A DNA stretch of 64,000 bases. Origin: Lacticaseibacillus absianus (GTDB lineage Bacteria; Bacillota; Bacilli; Lactobacillales; Lactobacillaceae). The notes below the pieces were generated by a model. It was not told the origin of the DNA. It saw only the letters and a list, made by a program, of their open reading frames with translations, and did not search any database. Shown piece after piece: positions 7,691-15,671 of this stretch. Position 1 is the stretch's first letter; every line of letters begins with the position of its first letter. The DNA is taken from contig NZ_JABEKX010000001.1 in assembly GCF_013407595.1 (NCBI RefSeq), positions 948,522 through 1,012,521 on the forward strand, written 5' to 3'. Made by a program: the position numbers and the translations under genes.

Positions 7691-9897
7691 GGTCTTGAAA
7701 CACTCCTTTGCGTAGTATGTGGATACCTTGGCACAAAATTGGCACAAAGGGGTGGTGAACGCCACTCATTTAGGAAGGCTGCGAGTTTATGATCAGCGAT
7801 GTGGTCGAGTAACGGGCTAGAACGAAATGACCAGGAGTCTTCGGATGCTATAATAAAACCCCTAACGGATGTAATAGATTGATCAACTAAATTATTAATG
7901 GTAGGTGTGGGGGTACTCGGGGTTGGAATACGTCTGAGATCTCCGTTTGTAAAAGACATACTAGGATTTAGTCCCTGTAGCAAGTGGAAGGTAACTTTTG
8001 AATTAAGTATACCCATCACTAACTCGGTGACATCGCTATTCTTAGGAAACATAGTTCGACTAGTATCGTCAAAGATATATCCAGGTGGTGCAAACTTAAC
8101 TCCGAACTTTGAGGAGCTAAGCTTTGTCCAAGATATGCCAGGTTTGAAATAATACTCAGTGTTACGTGCTGCACCCGCGATATTGCCTTTACCATTACGA
8201 TGTGTACGAATTCTCTCGCCGTTGTGCTGCCAATCCACTACCACTTCATTTTTTGAGTACCAGCGAATAAAATCACCTCCGGTTCGGCAGGGGTACCATC
8301 GCTTGTCGAGATGTTTTGTATCATTCACTTCTTCTGTATCAAAAGAGATCTGTGTTAAGTTAACTTCCGACCAGCGTCGCTGAAATAAAATGTTGTCTCC
8401 AGTTGATAAGCCAGCCTTTAAATCAACAATGCTATCGAGGCTCGGCAGAGTATCAAAAAGCCGAAAGAGTTTCTCTGTGAACCAATAGGCAATAGGACTC
8501 TCCGAAATTTGCTGGAATTTCGCTTGGTTAGCGCAATAGATATACTTCAGTTTCGGGTTCTCGACAGCCCGAAGATAGGCTTGCTCTTTCTTATTCTGTG
8601 AATCAAAATCAACCAGTCGCTCATAGGTGCCGATGAACCCTTCGGTGTTTTGTTTCTGCATCACAAATGCTACGGACTGGACAACTTCCCCGCCGATCTC
8701 TTCAAATGCCCGTGTGCCAAGATGCGCGAGATTGATTATGGTCTGCTGATTCAGTGTCTTTCTCAGCGCCTCAAAACTCGAGAGAAACATCCACTGATGC
8801 TGGGTGATCATGGCGTAGTAGCCCTGATCGACCGTTAGCTCGCGCAATCGCTCCATGAATACCCCAAATAAATCGGATTTACTGTTTGGATAGTGCTTTT
8901 TAACAAAAGAAGCGAGAAACGATGGCATTTTACCCGAACCCATGTAAGGCGGATTGGTCACACTAACCTGGTATTCACGGGTCAATAGTTCTAAGACCGC
9001 CAGCACTTGCGCCAGTTCTTGTCGTATTTGGTTTAACTGGATACTCTGCAGGGACAATTGCCCAACGTTGTCTTTAGCGGCTACGATGGCATGCAAGCTA
9101 CTGAGAACATCTGGGTCAAAATGGGCGCTGATCAGTGAGCCCAGTTCATCCCCATGGCCAAATAACGAGGCGAGCGTCTTCAACGCATCCAATACCTTAG
9201 GCTCTTTAGTCAGCTGCGCCAAGTCGTTCTGGTTCCAGTGAATATCTGGCACATCGAAGACTTGCGGCGTTACCTCCGCGCGCAACAGGCGGCGATCGTA
9301 CTGGCGACCCTTCATCATCATCGCAAAGTAGGTGAGCTGAAAGGCTCGCGTATCAATGTCTGCGCCAAACAAGTTGTGGCTCAGAATCATTCGGGAGGCT
9401 TCTCGCTGCGAATAACCGACGCTGGTGTAGAGTTGCACCAACAAGTCGAAGGCATAAATCAGAATGTGCCCGGAGCCCATCGACGGGTCGATAATTCTGA
9501 TGTTTTCCGGCTTTAGGTCGCTCAGAGATTGGTTATTACGTTGAGCAAGCACGGCAACGGCATCGGATTGCTCTGCATCCGGCATGAAGTAGTGCCAGCC
9601 AAACTCATGTGCCAAATCTTGAGCGGTTCGCGTATCGCCAGCCGCCTGCAAGTGATTGATCCACAGGCGGCCGACCGAGTTTTCCACCAGATACTTGACA
9701 ATCCAGTCAGGCGTGAACAACTGTGTCACAGCCGGGATGTCTGCTTGTGTGTAGTTGCGCTTCTTGAAGGCCTTGTCTTTGGGTTCCTGGTTGTAGTACT
9801 GATACAGCCACCCAATAATCTCAACCTGCCCCTGACTGCCCTCGGACTCAATGTCAAAGTCGGCCTCAGGAATCTGCTCCACAAGATCACGAATCAC
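7384..9897 (-). CDS. pglX: Silent second pglX copy (truncated at both ends), alternative methyltransferase cassette
   Basis: An 837-codon frame homologous to residues about 205-890 of the complete PglX. It keeps the SAM motif (IIDPSMGSGH) and NPPY, but target-recognition sequences differ throughout. It has no N-terminal 200 residues and no obvious start signal: the first codon is simply an internal GTG in the shared 133-bp repeat. Homology ends near IADH at about 7790; the last roughly 130 codons read out of frame through the recombinase start region and are probably not functional protein. After inversion at the repeat this cassette would be joined in frame to the N-terminal 204 codons, giving about 1041 aa. 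In the orientation seen here it is most likely unexpressed. Confidence 0.85.
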   Translation of the reverse strand: MIRDLVEQIPEADFDIESEGSQGQVEIIGWLYQYYNQEPKDKAFKKRNYTQADIPAVTQLFTPDWIVKYLVENSVGRLWINHLQAAGDTRTAQDLAHEFGWHYFMPDAEQSDAVAVLAQRNNQSLSDLKPENIRIIDPSMGSGHILIYAFDLLVQLYTSVGYSQREASRMILSHNLFGADIDTRAFQLTYFAMMMKGRQYDRRLLRAEVTPQVFDVPDIHWNQNDLAQLTKEPKVLDALKTLASLFGHGDELGSLISAHFDPDVLSSLHAIVAAKDNVGQLSLQSIQLNQIRQELAQVLAVLELLTREYQVSVTNPPYMGSGKMPSFLASFVKKHYPNSKSDLFGVFMERLRELTVDQGYYAMITQHQWMFLSSFEALRKTLNQQTIINLAHLGTRAFEEIGGEVVQSVAFVMQKQNTEGFIGTYERLVDFDSQNKKEQAYLRAVENPKLKYIYCANQAKFQQISESPIAYWFTEKLFRLFDTLPSLDSIVDLKAGLSTGDNILFQRRWSEVNLTQISFDTEEVNDTKHLDKRWYPCRTGGDFIRWYSKNEVVVDWQHNGERIRTHRNGKGNIAGAARNTEYYFKPGISWTKLSSSKFGVKFAPPGYIFDDTSRTMFPKNSDVTELVMGILNSKVTFHLLQGLNPSMSFTNGDLRRIPTPSTPTPTINNLVDQSITSVRGFIIASEDSWSFRSSPLLDHIADHKLAAFLNEWRSPPLCANFVPRYPHTTQRSVSRPWSVIEKEEMSGSTKSHTKIQTASTGNYANQAFSLKAKQKSRLVRSNLTTSARVIIRQETFRSLIILVGGWPYTRPTQSPPSRSSSTRIRCNTFGDCLVERH
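7727..7748 (-). repeat. Tandem TTGTGCCAA motif pair upstream of the recombinase
   Basis: Read on the minus strand this is two TTGTGCCAA motifs 2 nt apart. It is the inverted counterpart of 6588-6610 and lies 37 bp upstream of the recombinase ATG, where it could also serve as an autoregulatory site. Confidence 0.6.
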
Positions 9898-9922
9898 GCC
9901 GCGGTTATAGCTGGGAGTGAAC
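9790..9922 (-). repeat. 133-bp inverted repeat, right copy (start of silent pglX)
   Basis: Reverse complement is identical over 133 bp to 3544-3676. It ends about 100 bp before pglZ, so an inversion would leave pglZ and brxL in place. Confidence 0.97.
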
Positions 9923-9943
9923 GATATCTGGTGTAGATGCTAG

Positions 9944-9969
9944 TTATCAATTCGTCTGTTGGTTATACT
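9944..9969 (+). promoter_or_regulatory. Possible promoter for pglZ-brxL
   Basis: TATACT at 9964-9969 resembles a -10 box, with a TTATCA 14 bp upstream as a poor -35. pglZ lies beyond the invertible segment and behind a long convergent region, so an own promoter is functionally needed; the boxes themselves are weak. Confidence 0.3.
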
Positions 9970-10020
9970 TAAGAGTTAGAAAGCATCGATTGCGACGAGA
10001 GAGAATGGGGTAAGCAGATT

Positions 10021-12549
10021 ATGGCTGAGTTGGAGTTGGATCAGGTTGTTCAGGGGATTGAGGCACGTTTCACTGACGACAATCACTTTGTTTTTTGGTA
10101 TGACGAAGCGGCCGATTTTAAGGACAACATTCCGGCAATTCGGGCTCGGCTTGCCCAACCGGTGATCGAGCTGCAGCCGCGCGAGCAGTTTCGCACGAAG
10201 TTGCAGCTGACCGAGATGCAGCGCCGGGGTGAGTCCGCGTTGGTGTACTCACCGGCGCCGATGCCAGCCTTGCACCTGAATCTGATGGCAGACATGCTGC
10301 GCTACTCGAGGACGTATGCCGCGGATGCGCTGACGATGCTGCAAGAAGAGTTGGGGCTCGCGCAAGGCGATCGCCAGTTCCTGCGCAACCACGCGACGTT
10401 CTTTGCCAGCAAGGAGCGCAAGCAGCGGTTCGTGAGCCTGAACTATAACCGTCAGCCGCTGGAGATGGTGCTGCTGGCGGCACTGGCCAAGGCCCAGGGG
10501 CCGGCGCTCAGTGCGGTGCTCCAGAGCGTGATTCAAGGCGGGCTCGAGGATGACAATCTCGTGTTGGCTCAGTTTGAAAAATTCGGCGCGCTGGATGCCT
10601 TCTGGCGCTTCGTGGAACAGGCGTATGGCTTCAGCGGCGAGCACCAGACGCTGCGCCACCTGTTCACCGCTATGTTCTTGAACATGGCATACGATCAGGC
10701 GGGCAAAGCACTGCCGAGCACCCTGAAGGCCTACGCGCTGAGCGGCGCCAACAACGCGATTACGTTTATTCAAAACAGTCGGAACCTGCTGACCTGTCGT
10801 GACGCGATTCAACAGGTGGCAACAGAGGTGTGGACGTTCGTGAAGGGGGCGCGGCTGTTCGGCGCGATGGAGCTGCGCGACCTGGCGCAGATCGATGCGT
10901 TTCCGCAGATTGACCACCTGATCATTCAGTGGGTGACGGGGCGCCTTCTGGCCGATGATTTTGGCGTACGCATTGGGCGCCAGACGCTGGCCGGACTGAT
11001 TGAAGACCGATTGAACCGCCCTTATGGTGAGCAGATGGTCTCAGCTTACCAGATTCAACAAGACGCGCTGACGATGCTGACAACGCAGGCGAGTGACGCC
11101 CCGACGGATCTGCTGGCCGTGATCACCGCTTACGTTGACCACGACTATGTGTTGGACACGAGTTATCGCCACTTCACGGCCGCGTGTGCCGCGGTGGCGC
11201 CTGATCTGGAGGACCTGACCGAAGGCATTCAGGCGAAGGTCGAAAATACTTACCTCAACGGCTTCTTGAGCCACTCGATTCGGCAGTGGAACGCGGTTTA
11301 TGCGCCTGACGCCGTACCGCGTGATCGCCAGCAGCGCAACTTCTACCGCCAGTTCGTGTCAATCGACGAGGGGCGCACCGTGGTGATCATTTCGGATGCC
11401 TTTCGTTTTGAGGCCGCACAGGAACTTAAGGCGCAACTGGATGCGCGCGATGTGATGCAGACGGAGATGCAGTACTTGGTGACGGGCTTACCTTCCGTGA
11501 CTTACTTTGGCATGCCGGCCCTGCTGCCGAACCGCAGTTTGCGCTTCAATGGCAAGGATGGCGTGCTGGTCGATGATCAGGTGGTGAACTCAACGCAAAA
11601 GCGCGAGGCGGTGTTGCAGGCGACGAATCCTGCCAGTGCCGCTGAGCTCGTCAAGAACTTCAACGCCATGAGCAGTCAGGCGCGTAAGACCTTCCTGGCG
11701 GGCCAAAAAGTGGTGTATCTGTACGATAACCAAATCGACACCACCGGGGAGAAATCCGTCACCGAGCAGGAGGTGTTCAGCGCCACCGCGCGCGCCATCG
11801 AGAACCTGGCGCGCACCATTGAGCTTTTGCGTAATGTGTCAGTAAGGCACATTATTGTGACCGCGGATCACGGGTTCATCTACCGTCAGTCACCGCTCGA
11901 TAGCGCCAACAAGATCCCAGTATCGGATCAGATGTGGCAGGATGTCGGCGGGTTGCGCAAGGAGCAGCGCTACGCCATCACGGAGCAGCCACTGACTGTC
12001 ACGGGCACCGCACACCAGCAACTCGGGGCCTTGATGGGCAATGATGACACGCGCTGGGTGAACTACCCCACGAGCTTCAACATCTTCGTTGCGCCGGGCC
12101 CGAGTCAAAATTATGTGCACGGAGGCTCTTCCGCCCAAGAAATGATTGTGCCAGTGCTGGATATTCGCACCAGTACCGGGCGCTCCTTGGCCGAGCCGGC
12201 AAAGCTCAAGGATGTGACGGCCTCACCGCGCATTACATCGCGCGATGTGAACATCCAGCTGATGCAGGAGTTGCCATTGAGTGACCTGGTGACGGCCGCC
12301 AGCTACCTGATCTACTTTGAGGATGCGCAAGGGGACAAAATCTCCGGCGTGCGCGAAGTGGTGGCGGACAGCCGCGAGGAAACCCCAACCGCGCGGATTC
12401 AGCGCGTGCGCCTGACCCTGAAGGACGCGAAGTACAGCAACGGGCGCAAGTACACGCTGGTGATTCACAACACGGAAACTGATGAAGAAGTCCACACGGA
12501 ATATACGATGGACATGGTGATCGGGGGAGGGTTCGGCTTTGACATCTGA
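10021..12549 (+). CDS. pglZ: BREX type 1 alkaline-phosphatase-like protein PglZ
   Basis: Core BREX protein of 842 aa with an alkaline-phosphatase-superfamily metal-binding fold. Two diagnostic stretches are visible: VIISDAFRFEAAQEL near residue 455, with the metal-binding Asp, and IIVTADHGFIYR near residue 612, with the Asp-His pair. Length and position match PglZ of type 1 BREX. The ATG at 10021 follows a G-rich stretch (GGGG, about 10 nt upstream), a modest ribosome-binding site. The stop overlaps the brxL start, implying coupled translation. Codon use and GC content return to the high level of brxC, in contrast to the pglX cassettes. What PglZ hydrolyses in defence is not known from the family. 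Confidence 0.95.
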   Translation: MAELELDQVVQGIEARFTDDNHFVFWYDEAADFKDNIPAIRARLAQPVIELQPREQFRTKLQLTEMQRRGESALVYSPAPMPALHLNLMADMLRYSRTYAADALTMLQEELGLAQGDRQFLRNHATFFASKERKQRFVSLNYNRQPLEMVLLAALAKAQGPALSAVLQSVIQGGLEDDNLVLAQFEKFGALDAFWRFVEQAYGFSGEHQTLRHLFTAMFLNMAYDQAGKALPSTLKAYALSGANNAITFIQNSRNLLTCRDAIQQVATEVWTFVKGARLFGAMELRDLAQIDAFPQIDHLIIQWVTGRLLADDFGVRIGRQTLAGLIEDRLNRPYGEQMVSAYQIQQDALTMLTTQASDAPTDLLAVITAYVDHDYVLDTSYRHFTAACAAVAPDLEDLTEGIQAKVENTYLNGFLSHSIRQWNAVYAPDAVPRDRQQRNFYRQFVSIDEGRTVVIISDAFRFEAAQELKAQLDARDVMQTEMQYLVTGLPSVTYFGMPALLPNRSLRFNGKDGVLVDDQVVNSTQKREAVLQATNPASAAELVKNFNAMSSQARKTFLAGQKVVYLYDNQIDTTGEKSVTEQEVFSATARAIENLARTIELLRNVSVRHIIVTADHGFIYRQSPLDSANKIPVSDQMWQDVGGLRKEQRYAITEQPLTVTGTAHQQLGALMGNDDTRWVNYPTSFNIFVAPGPSQNYVHGGSSAQEMIVPVLDIRTSTGRSLAEPAKLKDVTASPRITSRDVNIQLMQELPLSDLVTAASYLIYFEDAQGDKISGVREVVADSREETPTARIQRVRLTLKDAKYSNGRKYTLVIHNTETDEEVHTEYTMDMVIGGGFGFDI

Positions 12550-14584
12550 GGAACGGCAGTTGCGGCGTACCACGATTTTGAACAAGCTGGAACAGTATTT
12601 TTCGGGGCGGTACGTGCGTAAGGACCTGACCCAGCGGATCAAGGAAGGCGCGAATGTGCCCACCTACGTGCTGGAGTTTTTGCTCGGGCAGTACGCGAAC
12701 GGTTCGGATCCGCAGGCGATTGAGCGCGGCGTGGAGAACGTGAAGCGGACGCTGGCGAATAACTACGTGCGGCCGGATGAGGCGGAGAAGATTAAGTCTA
12801 AGATCCGCGAAAATGGCGCGTATACTGTCATTGATAAGCTGACGGTGTACTTGAATACCAGCGAGGATCGCTACGAGGCGCGCTTTGGCAATCTTGGTAT
12901 TGATGGTGTTCCGGTCGACGAACGGTACCCACAAGATTACGAGCGGCTGCTGATCGGTGGAATTTGGTCGATTGTGCGCCTGAGCTACGATCACGAGGAT
13001 GAGGACCACTTTCGGATTGAAGAGTTGACCCCGGTTCAGGTGCCATTCGTGGATATGGAAGAGGTTTACGCTGGACGGCGGGCATTCAGCACCGATGAGT
13101 GGATTGATCTGCTGCTGCGTTCCATGGGCATGGAGCCAGATGAGTTCGATGACCGCATGAAGTGGTTGCTAATTGCGCGGCTGATCCCACTGGTTGAGAA
13201 CAACTACAACTTGGTGGAACTTGGGCCCCGCGGGACCGGGAAGTCTCACGTGTACAAAGAACTCTCCCCAAACACCATTCTGGTTTCGGGAGGCCAGACC
13301 ACGGTGGCTAACCTGTTTTACAACATGACTCGCCGCGAAGTAGGGTTGGTGGGCATGTGGGATACGGTTGCCTTCGATGAGGTGGCCGGCATTAGCTTCA
13401 AGGATCAGGATGGCGTCCAGATCATGAAGGATTACATGGCGTCGGGATCCTTTGCACGCGGCCGGGCGGAGATTCAGGCCAGCGCAGGGATGGTGTTTGT
13501 CGGTAATATCAATCAGAGTGTGGATGTGCTCTTTCGGACGTCCAACCTGTTCGAACCGTTCCCAGAGGCGATGGGCACAGACACCGCGTTCCTCGATCGC
13601 ATTCACAACTATCTTCCCGGCTGGGAAATTCTCAAGTACAAGCCGAGCTTTTTCACCTCAGACTTTGGGTTCATCACGGACTACCTGGCCGAGGTGATGC
13701 GCGAGCTGCGGAAAATTTCATATGGGGACGCGTTCGATGATGATTTTGCCCTGGGCGCGCAGCTGAATCAACGCGACACGATTGCGGTGCGCAAAACGGT
13801 GTCGGGCATGATCAAGCTGATCTTCCCGAATGGCGAATACGAAAAGGCGGATGTGGAAAAGATTCTTACCTTTGCCCTTGAAATGCGGCGCCGCGTGAAG
13901 GAACAGCTGAAGCGCATCGGGGGCATGGAATTCTACGATGTAAACTTCTCCTACATCGATCGCGAGACGCAGCAGGAAACCTTTGTGGGGGTTCCTGAGC
14001 AAGGCTCAACAACGCTTATCCCTGGGGGCACTGAAAAACCCGGCTTCGTCTACACCATCCAACGCGATGCCAGCGAGCGGCTGGGCTTGTTCAAGCTGGA
14101 AAGTCAGGTTATGGCCGGATCGGGTAGACTGGAGAAAACGGGGATTGGAGGCAATCGCCAAGCGCGTGAAGCTATGGACACGGCCATGCGTCTGTTGCAA
14201 TCCAGTTACGCCACGATTGATCAGCGCCTGTCGCCCAACCACCACGACTTTGTGTTGCATGTCGCAAATCTGAATGGGCTGGAAATGACCGGCCAGCTCG
14301 CCCTGACCAGTTACATTGCACTGGTTTCGATTGGGGCAGGCCGCGCGACGCTTGACAGCCTTGTGGTTCTAGGGGATGTGACGATTGGCGGCACTGCGGC
14401 TAAGCTGGATGGCTTGGCGGATCAATTGCAGATTGCCAGCGACAGCGGGGCGAAAAACGTCTTGATTCCGGTCAGCGCAGTGGAGCAGTTGCCAAGTGTT
14501 CCGGCCGATCTTGTTGCCAAGTTTAACTTGATCTTTTACTCGATGGCGCAGGAGGCTGTGTTTAAGGCGCTGGGCGTGAACTAA
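12539..14584 (+). CDS. brxL: BREX type 1 AAA+ protein BrxL (Lon-like)
   Basis: Protein of 681 aa with a central AAA+ module: Walker A in GPRGTGKSHVYKE near residue 230 and Walker B in TVAFDEVAG near residue 277. The C-terminal part has a Lon-protease-like fold signature including the segment SGAKNVLIP, although a clear catalytic Ser motif is not obvious. The start is taken as TTG at 12539 because GGGGGAGGG lies 7 nt upstream and no ATG occurs nearby; this overlaps the last codons of pglZ by 11 nt. BrxL closes the conserved type 1 BREX gene set (brxABC, pglX, pglZ, brxL). Confidence 0.94.
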   Translation: MTSEERQLRRTTILNKLEQYFSGRYVRKDLTQRIKEGANVPTYVLEFLLGQYANGSDPQAIERGVENVKRTLANNYVRPDEAEKIKSKIRENGAYTVIDKLTVYLNTSEDRYEARFGNLGIDGVPVDERYPQDYERLLIGGIWSIVRLSYDHEDEDHFRIEELTPVQVPFVDMEEVYAGRRAFSTDEWIDLLLRSMGMEPDEFDDRMKWLLIARLIPLVENNYNLVELGPRGTGKSHVYKELSPNTILVSGGQTTVANLFYNMTRREVGLVGMWDTVAFDEVAGISFKDQDGVQIMKDYMASGSFARGRAEIQASAGMVFVGNINQSVDVLFRTSNLFEPFPEAMGTDTAFLDRIHNYLPGWEILKYKPSFFTSDFGFITDYLAEVMRELRKISYGDAFDDDFALGAQLNQRDTIAVRKTVSGMIKLIFPNGEYEKADVEKILTFALEMRRRVKEQLKRIGGMEFYDVNFSYIDRETQQETFVGVPEQGSTTLIPGGTEKPGFVYTIQRDASERLGLFKLESQVMAGSGRLEKTGIGGNRQAREAMDTAMRLLQSSYATIDQRLSPNHHDFVLHVANLNGLEMTGQLALTSYIALVSIGAGRATLDSLVVLGDVTIGGTAAKLDGLADQLQIASDSGAKNVLIPVSAVEQLPSVPADLVAKFNLIFYSMAQEAVFKALGVN

Positions 14585-14609
14585 TCCGCGTACTTGAGAG
14601 GAATACGAG

Positions 14610-15560
14610 ATGACATTTAACTACAAGGACTTAAAAATAGGCAAGCATGGGATTCCGACTTGGGACGGAATGATTCCTGTGATTATGTTTTTTGCCGCCC
14701 AGCAGAAGACGTGGCAGGGGAGTGATTTGACCGATGCAGTGGTCGATGAAATTGAGTTGCCGCTTGCATTGCGTGAAAAAGGTTACGACAATTATCCAAA
14801 GGAAAAAATTGTCAACAATAGGATCCACTGGGCACTGTCGGATCTTGCACTTTCGGGCCTGTTACGGCGGCCCAAGCGTGGTGTCTATGAAATCACCCCC
14901 CTGGGGCACCAGCTGAATGACCAATACGGACGTGACCTGGCAGCCAAAATCATCCATGCTCAGCCGGCTTATCTTGCACATCAGGAAGAGTTGGCGAAGC
15001 ATCAAACTAGTCCTGAAGGGGCGTTGGACGAAGGCGAAGACGACACAACAATTGCCAAAATTGATCGCATTCAGGCCCAAATTGAAGCATATAACGCTGA
15101 GATCGCGACCGATTTACTTGACCGAATCCGAGAAGCAGAGCCAACCTTTTTTGAGAATCTCGTGGCGGATTTGCTGAGGAAGATGGGTTACCAAGGACCA
15201 AATGGCGATGCGACCGTCACAAGTGCTTCTCACGACGGCGGCATCGACGGGATCATCAATCAAGACCCGTTAGGAACTAGCACTGTTTATTATCAAGCTA
15301 AGCGGTATCAGGCAGACAATGTCGTTCAGCGGCCAGCCATCCAAGGATTCTATGGTGCCTTATCCAATGTTCATGCGGACCGTGGCGTGTTTATCACCAC
15401 TTCGAGTTTTACTCAGGGCGCCAAAGATCAGGCGAAAAGTTTTGCGATCGTGCTCATTGATGGAACTCGGCTCACTGAACTACTGTTGCATTACCACGTT
15501 GGGGTGCAGGCCAAGAAGAATTATGATCTGTTTCAGATCGATGAAGATTACTTTGAGTGA
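14610..15560 (+). CDS. mrr: Mrr-type restriction endonuclease
   Basis: Type IV-like restriction enzyme of 316 aa, a family that cuts modified DNA. The N-terminal 90 residues form a winged-helix recognition domain of the Mrr_N type (NNRIHWALSDLALSGLL...GVYEITPLG). The C-terminal nuclease domain has the PD-(D/E)xK-like pattern: Glu in FFENLVADLL near residue 175, Asp in SHDGGIDGI near 210 and QAK in YYQAKRY near 227. The start is 25 nt after brxL with GAGAGGA upstream, so it is probably co-transcribed with BREX. Coexistence with PglX requires that BREX methylation is not its target. Confidence 0.9.
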   Translation: MTFNYKDLKIGKHGIPTWDGMIPVIMFFAAQQKTWQGSDLTDAVVDEIELPLALREKGYDNYPKEKIVNNRIHWALSDLALSGLLRRPKRGVYEITPLGHQLNDQYGRDLAAKIIHAQPAYLAHQEELAKHQTSPEGALDEGEDDTTIAKIDRIQAQIEAYNAEIATDLLDRIREAEPTFFENLVADLLRKMGYQGPNGDATVTSASHDGGIDGIINQDPLGTSTVYYQAKRYQADNVVQRPAIQGFYGALSNVHADRGVFITTSSFTQGAKDQAKSFAIVLIDGTRLTELLLHYHVGVQAKKNYDLFQIDEDYFE

Positions 15561-15671
15561 TCCCTCCGAGGTGAATCTTGTGAACTTACCCAAAAGCTCG
15601 GGAGTGAGAGCAGTCGTGCCGGTTTGATTAAAGATGATCAGATTGTTCCGAATCTGAACACGAAATAGAGG

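Noticed and set aside
12233-13009. 258-codon minus-strand frame across the pglZ-brxL junction
   Set aside because: Antisense of two well-supported BREX genes; no start signal.
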